Shown here one piece after another: positions 7,956 through 16,075 of a DNA stretch of 64,000 bases. Each line of letters opens with the position of its first letter. The first letter of the stretch is position 1. The notes under the pieces were generated by a model that was not told the DNA's origin, searched no databases, and saw nothing but the letters and a program-made list of their open reading frames with translations. This stretch comes from Lentisphaera araneosa HTCC2155 (GTDB lineage: Bacteria; Verrucomicrobiota; Lentisphaeria; Lentisphaerales; Lentisphaeraceae), in contig NZ_ABCK01000021.1 of assembly GCF_000170755.1 (NCBI RefSeq), positions 1 through 64,000 on the forward strand, in the 5' to 3' direction. Position numbers and translations under genes: made by a program.

Positions 7956-8225
7956 CAGAATAAAATTTAAAATATATTTTGTCTTAATACGTCATCTACT
8001 TAGCAAATCACAGAATTAAGCTGAGAAAATGCGAACTCAGAAATTCACCAGAAGTAAACGCAAACTGTGCATCAATCACAATTCCTAGTAGATGCGAAGT
8101 CAGCAAATAAAAAAAATAAAAGTCTAATTATAAACAATAAAAGAGAAAAGATCTAACAAATCACTGGAGTAGATACTTTCGTTTCGAGTCAAATTTTAAA
8201 TAGAAAGTACTACTCAGTTCAGACG
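7950..8225 (+). other. cassette 14: non-coding, family A copy 1
   Basis: The cassette has no ordinary gene. It has the family A head ATCAGAATAAA, the unit CTGAG-AAAATGCGAA-CTCAG, and a second unit TAGATGCGAAGTCAGCAAAT. A micro-ORF at 8029-8088 starts in the loop of the first unit and would give 19 residues (MRTQKFTRSKRKLCINHNS). The first stem here is one base shorter than in the other copies. Confidence 0.72.
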
Positions 8226-8231
8226 TTAGGT
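8151..8231 (+). repeat. attC 14
   Basis: Class e variant; R'' ATCTAAC, R' GTTAGGT. Confidence 0.88.
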
Positions 8232-8255
8232 AAGAATAAAAATAAAGGAATCAAA

Positions 8256-8498
8256 ATGGATAAAGAATCTCTAGAACTTATACATTCATCACTCTCACAA
8301 GAATACACTGAAGACAATAAAACTGTTTCGATTGAAATTTATAGTAGTGGTAAAGATGATTGGCTACTAGAAATAGTCGATGAATCAGGAAATTCTAACG
8401 TCTATGACGATGAGTTTAAAACAGATAAATTAGCTTTTGAGCAGTTTATTAAAGATGTAAAAAATGAAGGTATTGATGCATTTATTGCAAACGGTTAA
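8256..8498 (+). CDS. cassette 15: small acidic protein
   Basis: 80 residues, acidic, soluble. The ATG is preceded by AAAGGAATCAAA, one of the few plausible Shine-Dalgarno sequences in the array. Alternating polar and hydrophobic strands (VSIEIYSSGKDDWLLEIVDE) suggest a small alpha/beta fold. Family unknown. About 50 bases of untranslated DNA precede attC 15. Confidence 0.68.
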   Translation: MDKESLELIHSSLSQEYTEDNKTVSIEIYSSGKDDWLLEIVDESGNSNVYDDEFKTDKLAFEQFIKDVKNEGIDAFIANG

Positions 8499-8548
8499 AA
8501 TGCACTCTTTACTCATTTGAATCATCGAATAAAAAAATTAAAAACAAT

Positions 8549-8615
8549 ACCTAACCAAAAGCCGGAAGGAAGATTTTCGCTTAGGCTCAAATCTCCCTCA
8601 GCTTAGACGTTAGGG
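8549..8615 (+). repeat. attC 15
   Basis: Class b; R'' ACCTAAC, R' GTTAGGG. Confidence 0.9.
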
Positions 8616-8624
8616 TAACATATA

Positions 8625-8990
8625 ATGACAAAAAGAAAGAAGATCATACTTATATTAATTACATGCTCAATACTGAGTGTAATTACATATAGATTTTACA
8701 CAACTCTTTCTTTTATAGCTACAGGGATCTATGAGCGTTCACCAAATGCATCTAAAGTAGCTCATATACACGAACACAATGTGGAACATTTTTGGGGAGG
8801 AGATAGAAATTACTCTACAATAAAAATAAAAGACAAAAATGGAAAGCTACTTAAATACGAAAAACATGAACATGGAACAGATAGATATAATTGGTACTCT
8901 CAAGGAAAAATTATATGGACATCTGAACAAAATTTAGAATTCAAAATAAAAGACAAAACAATTATCGAAATTGAATTAAACAAACCCTAA
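8625..8990 (+). CDS. cassette 16: membrane-anchored small protein
   Basis: 121 residues. One N-terminal hydrophobic stretch (residues 6-34) after MTKRKK acts as signal anchor; the rest is a probable periplasmic domain with HIHEHNVEHFWGGDRNYSTI and short beta strands. Family unknown. The stop overlaps the R'' box. Confidence 0.7.
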   Translation: MTKRKKIILILITCSILSVITYRFYTTLSFIATGIYERSPNASKVAHIHEHNVEHFWGGDRNYSTIKIKDKNGKLLKYEKHEHGTDRYNWYSQGKIIWTSEQNLEFKIKDKTIIEIELNKP

Positions 8991-9051
8991 CCAAAAACTG
9001 GAAGGAAGATCCTCGCTAAGGCTCGGATCTCCCTCAGTTAAGTCGTTAGAT
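8985..9051 (+). repeat. attC 16
   Basis: Class c; R'' CCCTAAC, R' GTTAGAT. Confidence 0.9.
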
Positions 9052-9322
9052 CAGAATAAATTTAAAATATATTTTATCTTATTACGTCATATTTTTAGTA
9101 ACTCACTTTATTCTTGGAATCACAGAATTAAGCTGAGAAAATGCGAACTCAGCAATTCACCAGAAGTAAACGCAAACTGTGCATCAATCACAATTCCTAG
9201 TAGATGCGAAGTCAGCAAATAAAAAAAATAAAAGTCTAATTATCAACAATAAAAGAGAAAAGATCTAACAAGAAGCCGGAAGGAAGATTTTCGCTAAGGC
9301 TCAATCTCCCTCAGCTTAGACG
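9046..9322 (+). other. cassette 17: non-coding, family A copy 2
   Basis: The first hairpin is complete, GCTGAG-AAAATGCGAA-CTCAGC, flanked by GAATT/AATTC. A second stem GCATC/GATGC follows. The micro-ORF 9141-9200 gives MRTQQFTRSKRKLCINHNS. It opens the longest gene-free run in the array (cassettes 17-21, 9046-10384). Confidence 0.72.
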
Positions 9323-9328
9323 TTAGAT
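9263..9328 (+). repeat. attC 17
   Basis: Class b with a one-base deletion (CTCAATCTCC); R'' ATCTAAC, R' GTTAGAT. Confidence 0.9.
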
Positions 9329-9615
9329 CAGAATAAATTTAAAATATATTTTGTCTTAATACGTCATCTACTTAGCAACTCACTTTATTCTTGGAGTCAC
9401 AGAATTAAGCTGAGTAAATGCGAACTCAGCAATTCACCAGAATTAAACGCAAACTATGCATCAATCACAATTCCTAGTAGATGCGAAGTCAGCAAATAAA
9501 AAGAAAAATAAGTCTAATTATCAACAATAAAAAAGAAAAGATCTAACAAACGGATCGATCTGATACTTTCGTTGTGAGTCACAATTTAGATAGAAAGTAC
9601 AGATCATCCTCGACG
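9323..9615 (+). other. cassette 18: non-coding, family A copy 3
   Basis: Head, hairpin unit, second unit and tail as in copy 2, with scattered substitutions. The micro-ORF 9418-9477 gives MRTQQFTRIKRKLCINHNS. Confidence 0.72.
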
Positions 9616-9621
9616 TTAGTA
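9541..9621 (+). repeat. attC 18
   Basis: Class e variant ending CATCCTCGACGTT; R'' ATCTAAC, R' GTTAGTA. Confidence 0.88.
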
Positions 9622-9854
9622 TAGAATAAATTTTAATGTCAGAAACGATTATCCCATGAATCGCAGATGCACACATTCACAATGATCAGAACTTAGATAA
9701 TTTTAGAACTAAATTGAATCAGAAATAATTATCTCAAATGATCAGATTTTATAAATTAAAAAACAAAAAAAAGACGAAATACTAACCAAAAAATCGAACT
9801 GATATTTTCGTTTTGAATCAAATTTTAAATAGAAAATACAGCTCATTTAGGTCG
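9616..9854 (+). other. cassette 19: non-coding, family B copy 1
   Basis: The mini-frame MSETIIP-stop at the gene start position is followed by ACGATTATCCCATGAATCGC (CGAT/ATCG arms, 9646-9663) and GATGCACACATTC. The inverted repeat AGATAATT (9695-9702)/AATTATCT (9727-9734) lies between two TGATCA boxes. Copies 2 and 3 are cassettes 26 and 35. Confidence 0.72.
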
Positions 9855-9860
9855 TTCTGT
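9780..9860 (+). repeat. attC 19
   Basis: Class e; R'' TACTAAC, R' GTTCTGT. Confidence 0.9.
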
Positions 9861-10154
9861 AGGAATAATGGGAAAATAATTTTAGAGTAAATCGAATCTT
9901 AAAAAGCAACTCACTCTATTCTTGGAATCACAGAATTAAGCTGAGTAAATGCGAACTCAGCAATTCACCAGAAGTAAACGCAAACTTTGCATCAAATACG
10001 ATTCCAAGTATATGCGAAGTCAGCAAATAGAATGTAGTTTTATCGGAAATAAAAAATAGAAAATACAGAACAAACGGATGCACCTGATACTTTAGCTTGG
10101 CACTCAAAATGCGAAGCATTTTTCACGCCAATCTAGTACAGGTAATCCTCGACG
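9855..10154 (+). other. cassette 20: non-coding, family A core with a different head
   Basis: The family A core (TCACTCTATTCTTGGAATCAC through TGCGAAGTCAGCAAAT) sits behind a head like that of family F. The micro-ORF 9949-10059 is the longest of the family, 36 residues (starts MRTQQFTRSKRKLCIKYDSK). The minus strand has an open frame here, but it does not persist in the other copies. Confidence 0.7.
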
Positions 10155-10160
10155 TTCTGT
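10065..10160 (+). repeat. attC 20, long form
   Basis: Class g, 96 bases; R'' ACAGAAC, R' GTTCTGT. The arm has AAATGCGAAGCATTTTTCAC. Confidence 0.87.
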
Positions 10161-10384
10161 AGAATAAAGAATAATGAAAGAAACGACGATCCAATAAATC
10201 GCGGATGCACACATTTAATCTTATCTGAACCTAGAAATTCTAGAGCAAAAGTTGAATCCTCAATTTAGAATTATGCTAAGTCAGCAATAATCTTATAGAA
10301 ATAAAAAATAGAAAATAGAAAATACAGAACCAAAAGCTGGAAGGAAGATTTTCGCTAAGGCTCAAATCTCCCTCAGCTTAGACG
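10155..10384 (+). other. cassette 21: non-coding, family C copy 2
   Basis: Matches cassette 7 almost base for base, including the mini-frame MKETTIQ. One visible change is GAACCTAG against GAAGCTAG. Confidence 0.75.
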
Positions 10385-10390
10385 TTCTGC
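10324..10390 (+). repeat. attC 21
   Basis: Class b; R'' ACAGAAC, R' GTTCTGC. Confidence 0.9.
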
Positions 10391-10400
10391 ATAAATAAAA

Positions 10401-10766
10401 ATGAAAAAAGACACTCAACAATTTTATAAAATGGACTATAGCTACGATGTAGTTGTAGATGATGGTGAAGAGATAGAAAGTTCAACTCTTATCACTAATA
10501 GAGATTCTTTAAAAAAACTGAATGAACAAATCACAGAAATTCTAAACCAAAATGATGAAGATGACTTTTTCCAAATAAATTACCCGGAATCACAAGATCT
10601 AGAAAAAGTACCATTTAATCATATCAAATTTCAAGATGATCCTGAGGAAGAAGTTGAAATGGACAATTCATTAGGTATTGGATGTTGGATCACTATTATA
10701 ATTCTCACACTAATTGTTATTTCAATTTTAGGGTTAGCACTACTGGGATTAAAACAAATTATATAA
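10401..10766 (+). CDS. cassette 22: acidic protein with C-terminal membrane anchor
   Basis: 121 residues. The first 95 are soluble and acidic (MDYSYDVVVDDGEEIESS, PEEEVEMDNS). The last 26 form one hydrophobic segment (WITIIILTLIVISILGLALLG), so the protein is tail-anchored with its bulk in the cytosol. Family unknown. Confidence 0.72.
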   Translation: MKKDTQQFYKMDYSYDVVVDDGEEIESSTLITNRDSLKKLNEQITEILNQNDEDDFFQINYPESQDLEKVPFNHIKFQDDPEEEVEMDNSLGIGCWITIIILTLIVISILGLALLGLKQII

Positions 10767-10769
10767 AAA

Positions 10770-10865
10770 GCAGAACCAAGAAATCGAGCTGATACTTCAG
10801 CTTGGCACTCGAAATACGGAGCATTTCTCACGCCAATCTAGTACAGCTCATTTAGGTCGTTCTGC
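10770..10865 (+). repeat. attC 22, long form
   Basis: Class g, 96 bases; R'' GCAGAAC, R' GTTCTGC. Confidence 0.88.
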
Positions 10866-10876
10866 ATAACAAAATA

Positions 10877-11299
10877 ATGAAAAAGAAATACAAAATAATA
10901 AACAGTACAATCATAGCTGTACTACTTGTTTTTCTTATCTCTTGTTTAATTCCAAAACACCCTATTGAAGGTAAGTACACGAATGAGAAATTCAGGTGTA
11001 CTTGTAACCATAGAGGAGAATTAGTTTTTAAAAATGGAACTATTGAAATGGTATTTGCGGTTCACGCAGAAATAGATGGTTGGATAGATAAAATAGGAAC
11101 ATATCGAAAACTAAAAGAGAATATATATTTGGTCGAAGTTGATTGGAGAGACAACAAAAATACTCATGTAATTGAAGTAAATTCCAATCGAACTATGGAA
11201 ATAGAAATTTATCGAAATCAACCAGAATTATTATACGAATCTAAGTTCTCATTAAAAGAATATTTATTAAATATTTTATGGAAATGGAATCACACATAA
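10877..11299 (+). CDS. cassette 23: putative lipoprotein
   Basis: 140 residues. N-terminal hydrophobic stretch VLLVFLISCLIPKHP with candidate lipobox FLISC near residue 23. The mature part has IEGKYTNEKFRCTCNHRGELVF and alternating beta strands, as in small lipocalin-like or SH3-like domains. No firm family. Confidence 0.72.
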   Translation: MKKKYKIINSTIIAVLLVFLISCLIPKHPIEGKYTNEKFRCTCNHRGELVFKNGTIEMVFAVHAEIDGWIDKIGTYRKLKENIYLVEVDWRDNKNTHVIEVNSNRTMEIEIYRNQPELLYESKFSLKEYLLNILWKWNHT

Positions 11300-11365
11300 G
11301 CAGAACCAAAAACTGGAAGGAAGATTTTCGTTTCACTCAAATCTCCCTCAGTTAAGTCGTTCGAT
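11300..11365 (+). repeat. attC 23, hybrid of classes a and c
   Basis: Outer arms of class c (ACTGGAAGG, CAGTTAAGTCGTT) with the class a middle (TTTTCGTTTCACTC); R'' GCAGAAC, R' GTTCGAT. Confidence 0.9.
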
Positions 11366-11400
11366 AAGAAATAAAAAACAATCATATATAGTGAATCACA

Positions 11401-12039
11401 ATGAACTCTGAAATTAACTTATACTGGAATGAACGTCCTAAATGGAAAATGCTTGGAACAGATAGTGAACCGTATAAATACGAAGAAATATATTTATATG
11501 TTTTCAATGGCATCCAATTACCGACTTCTCCCATAGCTTTTATTTCACTCATAAACCCATACTACCTGGGTATATCAGATGATGACAGTGAATGGTTCTG
11601 TCAAAGTTTTGATGAAATACATCATGCTGTAAAAACAACTAATAATACTGAAATTCATCGTATATGTACTACTGTGAGAAATGCTATACTGGCTAAAAAA
11701 GAAGACTTATTAAACGGTGAATTTAAGGAACGTTTCGAAGGTTCTATTAAAGAAGGTAACGCATTCGAAGGTATACATAAAATTGGTCTTGAAGCCATAT
11801 TAAAATTTCTAAATGTATTAATTGAAGAGTCTGCTAAAAGACCAAATGACGACAGCTATTGGTATCTAGTTTATATTCTTGATGGTAAAGATCCTGACAT
11901 ATCTCTGCTTGAAGAGTACGGAAAATTTAATCAAGTAGTGAATCAACGAATATTAGATGAGTATTGTGAAGGAGAAACATACGAAGTTAAATGGAAGGGA
12001 CTTTGGGATGATGATAATGATGAATGGGAAGATGAATAA
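11401..12039 (+). CDS. cassette 24: identical copy of cassette 2 hypothetical protein
   Basis: 212 residues, the same protein as 1880-2518. Leader and attC body are also the same, so the whole cassette was copied and reinserted 21 positions further along. Function unknown. Confidence 0.8.
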   Translation: MNSEINLYWNERPKWKMLGTDSEPYKYEEIYLYVFNGIQLPTSPIAFISLINPYYLGISDDDSEWFCQSFDEIHHAVKTTNNTEIHRICTTVRNAILAKKEDLLNGEFKERFEGSIKEGNAFEGIHKIGLEAILKFLNVLIEESAKRPNDDSYWYLVYILDGKDPDISLLEEYGKFNQVVNQRILDEYCEGETYEVKWKGLWDDDNDEWEDE

Positions 12040-12045
12040 GGAAAT

Positions 12046-12111
12046 ATCGAACCAGGAGCTGCAGAGGAATTTCTTCGCTTCGCTCGAAATCCCTAATCTC
12101 GGTCGTTATGT
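12046..12111 (+). repeat. attC 24
   Basis: Class d; R'' ATCGAAC, R' GTTATGT. Confidence 0.9.
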
Positions 12112-12122
12112 GAGAATAAAAA

Positions 12123-12383
12123 ATGAATGAAATTATCAAAGTAATACACAGATTTACATGCTATATCTTTTTGATTTTTTTCGGTCTAGGTACAGTTGCA
12201 AGTATTTGTAACTTACTCAAAATTAGTCATACAGAAATTTATTTTTTTGGACTTACTGGAGAATCTAATAAAGAATTGATCATCATATTTATATGTTGTT
12301 TATCTGCATTATTATGGATTATTCGATCTTTACGAAAACCATGGGTAGATCCTACAAAAATAAAGAAAGAAGAAAACACATAA
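12123..12383 (+). CDS. cassette 25: small membrane protein
   Basis: 86 residues with two membrane segments (about 10-31 and 45-66) and a short basic C-terminus (RKPWVDPTKIKKEE). Family unknown. The stop overlaps the R'' box. Confidence 0.7.
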   Translation: MNEIIKVIHRFTCYIFLIFFGLGTVASICNLLKISHTEIYFFGLTGESNKELIIIFICCLSALLWIIRSLRKPWVDPTKIKKEENT

Positions 12384-12443
12384 CCAAAAACTGGAAGGAA
12401 GATCTTCGCTAAGGCTCGATCTCCCTCAGTTAAGTCGTTAGTA
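12378..12443 (+). repeat. attC 25
   Basis: Class c variant (GATCTTCGCT); R'' ACATAAC, R' GTTAGTA. Confidence 0.9.
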
Positions 12444-12675
12444 TAGAATAAATTTAAATGTCAGAAACGATTATCCCATGAATCGCGGATGCACACATTC
12501 ACAATGATCAGAACTTAGATAATTTTAGAACGATATTGAATCAGAAATAATTATCTCAAATGATCAGATTTTATAAATTAAAAAACAAAAAAAGACGAAA
12601 TACTAACCAAAAAATCGAACTGATATTTTCGTTTTGAATCAAATTTTAAATAGAAAATACAGCTCATTTAGGTCG
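12438..12675 (+). other. cassette 26: non-coding, family B copy 2
   Basis: Nearly identical to cassette 19; the mini-frame MSETIIP-stop, CGAT/ATCG arms and the AGATAATT/AATTATCT inverted repeat are all present. Confidence 0.72.
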
Positions 12676-12681
12676 TTCTAC
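12601..12681 (+). repeat. attC 26
   Basis: Class e; R'' TACTAAC, R' GTTCTAC. Confidence 0.9.
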
Positions 12682-12704
12682 ATGAATAAAATAAAGGATA
12701 GAAT

Positions 12705-13004
12705 TTGATAATGGACACAGGAACTATTGGTGCAATTGCTGGAGCAATAATTGGCTTATTAGGATCATTTATTGGTGTCTATTGCAGTATAAGCCAGAGT
12801 AAATCAGAAGATGAACGACAGTATGTTATTAAATCTAGTGTTGTCTTTACATTTGGTGTTTTAGCCTTTTTAGGACTCTTGTTTTATTTACCAAAGCCAT
12901 ATAATCATTTGATATGGATTCCCTATTCAATCTTGCTCCCTATCTCAATTAAAAAGATGAATAAACGAATAGAAGAAATTAGAAATAAAGAAACGAAAAT
13001 GTAG
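12705..13004 (+). CDS. cassette 27: small membrane protein
   Basis: 99 residues from TTG at 12705, or 97 from ATG at 12711. AAAGGA at 12694-12698 is spaced better for the TTG. Three membrane segments (GAIAGAIIGLLGSFIGVY, SSVVFTFGVLAFLGLLF, LIWIPYSILLPISI) and a basic tail. The first segment is glycine-rich. Family unknown. Confidence 0.68.
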   Translation: MIMDTGTIGAIAGAIIGLLGSFIGVYCSISQSKSEDERQYVIKSSVVFTFGVLAFLGLLFYLPKPYNHLIWIPYSILLPISIKKMNKRIEEIRNKETKM

Positions 13005-13067
13005 AACCAAAAGCCGGAAGGAAGATTTTCGCTAAGGCTCAAATCTCCCTCAGCTTAGACGTTAGTT
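13001..13067 (+). repeat. attC 27
   Basis: Class b; R'' GTAGAAC, R' GTTAGTT. Confidence 0.9.
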
Positions 13068-13078
13068 TAATATAAAAT

Positions 13079-13447
13079 ATGATAGATTTACACTCAATAC
13101 CATTTTTACTTTGTCCATGGGTATTTTTTCATACCTTAATCAATCGAATTAATATTTTACCAACTGAGTCTTTTATCAGTTTTAAATCATTGATTTTAGG
13201 TTTTGTATTTCTTCTTTGTTTGAGTCCTCTACTATTTGGAAGTAACAAATCAAAAATGAATTCGATTATAATAATCATGAACTCAGTGATTTCATTTTTA
13301 GTAATTTTAACAGGTCATTCAGAACGAATATTCTATGACCTCTTAAAGGTATTATCAGGTTCAGGTATAATTCTTTCCCCTATCTTGATACTGGTATTAA
13401 TTGCCATTTTACTTCCAGATAAAAATAAAGAAAAAAACAAAAACTAA
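13079..13447 (+). CDS. cassette 28: four-segment membrane protein
   Basis: 122 residues, hydrophobic throughout, with about four membrane segments (8-24, 37-52, 62-78, 90-113) and a charged tail KNKEKNKN. Family unknown. Confidence 0.7.
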   Translation: MIDLHSIPFLLCPWVFFHTLINRINILPTESFISFKSLILGFVFLLCLSPLLFGSNKSKMNSIIIIMNSVISFLVILTGHSERIFYDLLKVLSGSGIILSPILILVLIAILLPDKNKEKNKN

Positions 13448-13507
13448 CCATGAGCTGCAGAGGAATTTCTTCGCTTCGCTCGAAATCCCTAATCTCGGTC
13501 GTTAGAG
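13442..13507 (+). repeat. attC 28
   Basis: Class d; R'' AACTAAC, R' GTTAGAG. Confidence 0.9.
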
Positions 13508-13517
13508 TAGAAAAATA

Positions 13518-13832
13518 ATGAAAGATAATCAATTCTCAGAAGACATTATAACAATAACCATTTCAAACGATAAACGCTTATTGAAGTATCGTTGGTTTTA
13601 TCTTGTTTCAGCAGTTATTTTTGGATTAATCTCACTATTCTTTTTCTGGGTGTTTTTAAAAGATCATCCTGAACAGGATGAAGATAAAATCTTTGTATAT
13701 TTATTAGTCAACTATCTCATATTCGAGTATTTGAGGTCTAAATTGAAACATATAAAAACCATTAAATTTTATCAGCAATTAATTAAAAAAGACAAAACTC
13801 TAACCAAAAACTGGAAGGAAGATCCTCGCTAA
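13518..13832 (+). CDS. cassette 29: small membrane protein reading into attC
   Basis: 104 residues with two membrane segments (WFYLVSAVIFGLISLFFFWV and IFVYLLVNYLIFEYL) and basic loops. The frame has no stop before attC and uses it for its last 11-12 residues (LTKNWKEDPR), so attC choice affects the protein end. Confidence 0.7.
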   Translation: MKDNQFSEDIITITISNDKRLLKYRWFYLVSAVIFGLISLFFFWVFLKDHPEQDEDKIFVYLLVNYLIFEYLRSKLKHIKTIKFYQQLIKKDKTLTKNWKEDPR

Positions 13833-13864
13833 GGCTCGGATCTCCCTCAGTTAAGTCGTTAGTG
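13798..13864 (+). repeat. attC 29
   Basis: Class c; R'' CTCTAAC, R' GTTAGTG. Confidence 0.9.
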
Positions 13865-13873
13865 AGAAAAAAA

Positions 13874-14278
13874 ATGATAAAAAAACTCTTATTAATTCTA
13901 ATAATAAACACTGTATTAACAGGTTGTTCATGTGCCATATATACCCGTGAACTATCTGATAAAAACAATACTAAACTAGATGAATCTATTGTTAATAATA
14001 CCTTACTCAACAATGGTTTCAAAATTAGAAAAGTAACTAATGACGAATCAGATTTTCAAAAAGGACCATTGTACGCACAATATTCAGAAGAAACTAATTC
14101 CATAAAATTTCATGGTGCATTTTGTCCGATCTTATTTTTCAGAATGGACTATAAATCATTTTATAAACAGTGTGATCAAGATAGCACAAACATAATAAAG
14201 TCGTTCAAAAAAGACAATATCGAACTAGTCGACACAGAAGAATATTTGATCCCAATTCAAAAAACAAACAATCACTAA
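13874..14278 (+). CDS. cassette 30: lipoprotein
   Basis: 134 residues from ATG 13874; a GTG at 13862 is in frame but would add only RKK. The N-terminus MIKKLLLILIINTVLTGCSC has a clear lipobox LTGC. The mature part is charged, with Cys in GAFCPILFF and KQCDQD. Family unknown. Confidence 0.75.
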   Translation: MIKKLLLILIINTVLTGCSCAIYTRELSDKNNTKLDESIVNNTLLNNGFKIRKVTNDESDFQKGPLYAQYSEETNSIKFHGAFCPILFFRMDYKSFYKQCDQDSTNIIKSFKKDNIELVDTEEYLIPIQKTNNH

Positions 14279-14338
14279 CCATGAGCTGCAGAGGAATTTC
14301 TTCGCTTCGCTCGAAATCCCTAATCTCGGTCGTTAGGT
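14273..14338 (+). repeat. attC 30
   Basis: Class d; R'' CACTAAC, R' GTTAGGT. Confidence 0.9.
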
Positions 14339-14351
14339 GAATAAAAATATA

Positions 14352-14717
14352 ATGAAAAATGATAATAAAGAATCAGGAAAAATCTTTGGATTTAGTATTC
14401 TAGCAATCTTTCTAGGCTTAGTACAGCTCTTTTGTCTAATGGGAGATATGATGTCCGACACCAAGAGCGCTACAATTTTTGAAAGTCTTATTATCCCTTC
14501 TCTTATAATTTTCCCAATAATGCTATTAGCAGGATATGTAACTCGCAAAAGAAAAAATTGTTGGCTTATATTTTTCATCTCTGCTATGGCTCCATATTTA
14601 TTACTTCTCTTTCTTATGAAAATAGTAGATGCAATATTAATCGCTATAATTTTATCCATCAATATTGGACTCAGTAGCTATATCGGAACAAGATTCATAA
14701 AAAACAAAAACACCTAA
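14352..14717 (+). CDS. cassette 31: membrane protein
   Basis: 121 residues from ATG 14352. About four membrane segments (IFGFSILAIFLGLVQLF, IPSLIIFPIMLLAGYV, NCWLIFFISAMAPYLLLLF, AILIAIILSINIGLSSYI). A GTG at 14337 inside the cassette head is a less likely start. Family unknown. Confidence 0.7.
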   Translation: MKNDNKESGKIFGFSILAIFLGLVQLFCLMGDMMSDTKSATIFESLIIPSLIIFPIMLLAGYVTRKRKNCWLIFFISAMAPYLLLLFLMKIVDAILIAIILSINIGLSSYIGTRFIKNKNT

Positions 14718-14777
14718 CCATGAGCTGCAGAGGAATTTCTTCGCTTCGCTCGAAATCCCTAATCTCGGTCGTTAGAG
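14712..14777 (+). repeat. attC 31
   Basis: Class d; R'' ACCTAAC, R' GTTAGAG. Confidence 0.9.
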
Positions 14778-14792
14778 AATAAATAAAAAATA

Positions 14793-15176
14793 ATGAATGA
14801 ATTAAAACAAATTGAGTCAAAAATTTTGAAGGCCCTTGGTCTTATTTTTGTAGCACCATTTATATTTGCTTACTGGTACGATGCTTTAAATATTGATATT
14901 TTTAGTTTAATACTTATGAACTCTGCATGCACCCTAACACAAAACCCAAAATTCAGATCAATAACAATTCTTCAAACTGGATTATATCTTTATTCCGTAA
15001 TATATGGGATCGCATCCATTGGATGTTGGGGGATCGAAAAAAATACTTCTATAGTCATATCAATACTTAGTACAATTTTATATATAAGCATATCTATCAT
15101 TTCATACAGATCTGCCAAATTATTAACACCATACATTGCAAATAAACCAATTAATACAGAAATAGGCAATCTCTAA
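14793..15176 (+). CDS. cassette 32: membrane protein
   Basis: 127 residues with about four membrane segments (ALGLIFVAPFIFAYW, IFSLILMNSACTL, LYSVIYGIASIGCW, IVISILSTILYISISII). Family unknown. The stop overlaps R''. Confidence 0.7.
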   Translation: MNELKQIESKILKALGLIFVAPFIFAYWYDALNIDIFSLILMNSACTLTQNPKFRSITILQTGLYLYSVIYGIASIGCWGIEKNTSIVISILSTILYISISIISYRSAKLLTPYIANKPINTEIGNL

Positions 15177-15236
15177 CCAACAAATCGAAGGAAGATTTTC
15201 GTTTCACTCAAATCTCCCTCATTTAAATCGTTAGAT
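15171..15236 (+). repeat. attC 32
   Basis: Class a; R'' CTCTAAC, R' GTTAGAT. Confidence 0.9.
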
Positions 15237-15255
15237 TAATAAAAAAAGAGCAAGC

Positions 15256-15672
15256 ATGACACAAGAAGATTTCATAAACCGCTTCCCTTGGAGTAAACTT
15301 CAAGAAAAAGTCAGAGACAAACTACCTACACTATTCAACAACTGTAAAGTCGTTGAAAATGTAATTGATATTACTATATGGATTGACTCAAATGGTGGAC
15401 TAAACTTTGACGGTTATCAAGAATTTGATAATGGTTACACTCTCATAAGAGTTGGAGACACAATAAAAGATTGGAATGACGATTTATATCAATTTGATGT
15501 TTTAGACGGAATTATAGTTGAAGCATTTGATAATGGATTTCTAGACATTGGTTACGAATTTGATAAAAGACTTCAAGAAATTGTAAAAACAGAAGTCTAC
15601 CAACTTCAAGTAAACAATTTTGGTTATCCAAATGAAGTAAAATTAAACATCAAAATCCAAGACGAAATCTAA
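15256..15672 (+). CDS. cassette 33: hypothetical acidic protein
   Basis: 138 residues, soluble, acidic, rich in aromatic and Asp/Asn residues (DGYQEFDNGYTLIRVGDTI). AAAAGAGCAAGC before the ATG gives a weak Shine-Dalgarno sequence. Family unknown. Confidence 0.72.
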   Translation: MTQEDFINRFPWSKLQEKVRDKLPTLFNNCKVVENVIDITIWIDSNGGLNFDGYQEFDNGYTLIRVGDTIKDWNDDLYQFDVLDGIIVEAFDNGFLDIGYEFDKRLQEIVKTEVYQLQVNNFGYPNEVKLNIKIQDEI

Positions 15673-15733
15673 CAAGAAGCTGGAAGGAAGATTTTCGCTT
15701 AGGCTCAAATCTCCCTCAGCTTAGACGTTATGT
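15667..15733 (+). repeat. attC 33
   Basis: Class b; R'' ATCTAAC, R' GTTATGT. Confidence 0.9.
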
Positions 15734-16069
15734 AGATAAAAAATGATGATCTTTGATAACGATATATTCAAGAATCGAAACGTAGTCAGTTAGTATCAGA
15801 AAGAATTTCAGATAATTTGAAACATGGAATCTCACAAGAATTAAAGAACAACAAAACGACCTATTCTAAATCTGAAGAAACATGATAACGATGCAGCTGA
15901 CTATTCGATTAAATATCATTTTGGCAGCTGATCTTAGAATGAAACATCTGAAAAAGATAGACCAAATACGAAGTTAAATCACGATATTCAAGATCAAAAA
16001 ACAAACAATACATAACCATGAGCTGCAGAGGAATTTCTTCGCTTCGCTCGAAATCCCTAATCTCGGTCG
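15728..16069 (+). other. cassette 34: non-coding, unique
   Basis: 342 bases with no ORF above 20 codons on the plus strand. A short frame (MMIFDNDIFKNRNVVS) starts at the gene position and stops early. The inverted repeat GCAGCTGA (near 15893) and CAGCTGATC (near 15923) is visible. It is unrelated to families A-C, and could be a decayed gene or a structured RNA. Confidence 0.6.
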
Positions 16070-16075
16070 TTAGTA
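16010..16075 (+). repeat. attC 34
   Basis: Class d; R'' ACATAAC, R' GTTAGTA. Confidence 0.9.

Noticed and set aside
9928-10119. 63-codon minus-strand frame in cassette 20
   Set aside because: The equivalent frame in cassettes 18, 38 and 51 is broken by stop codons, so it is not conserved as protein.
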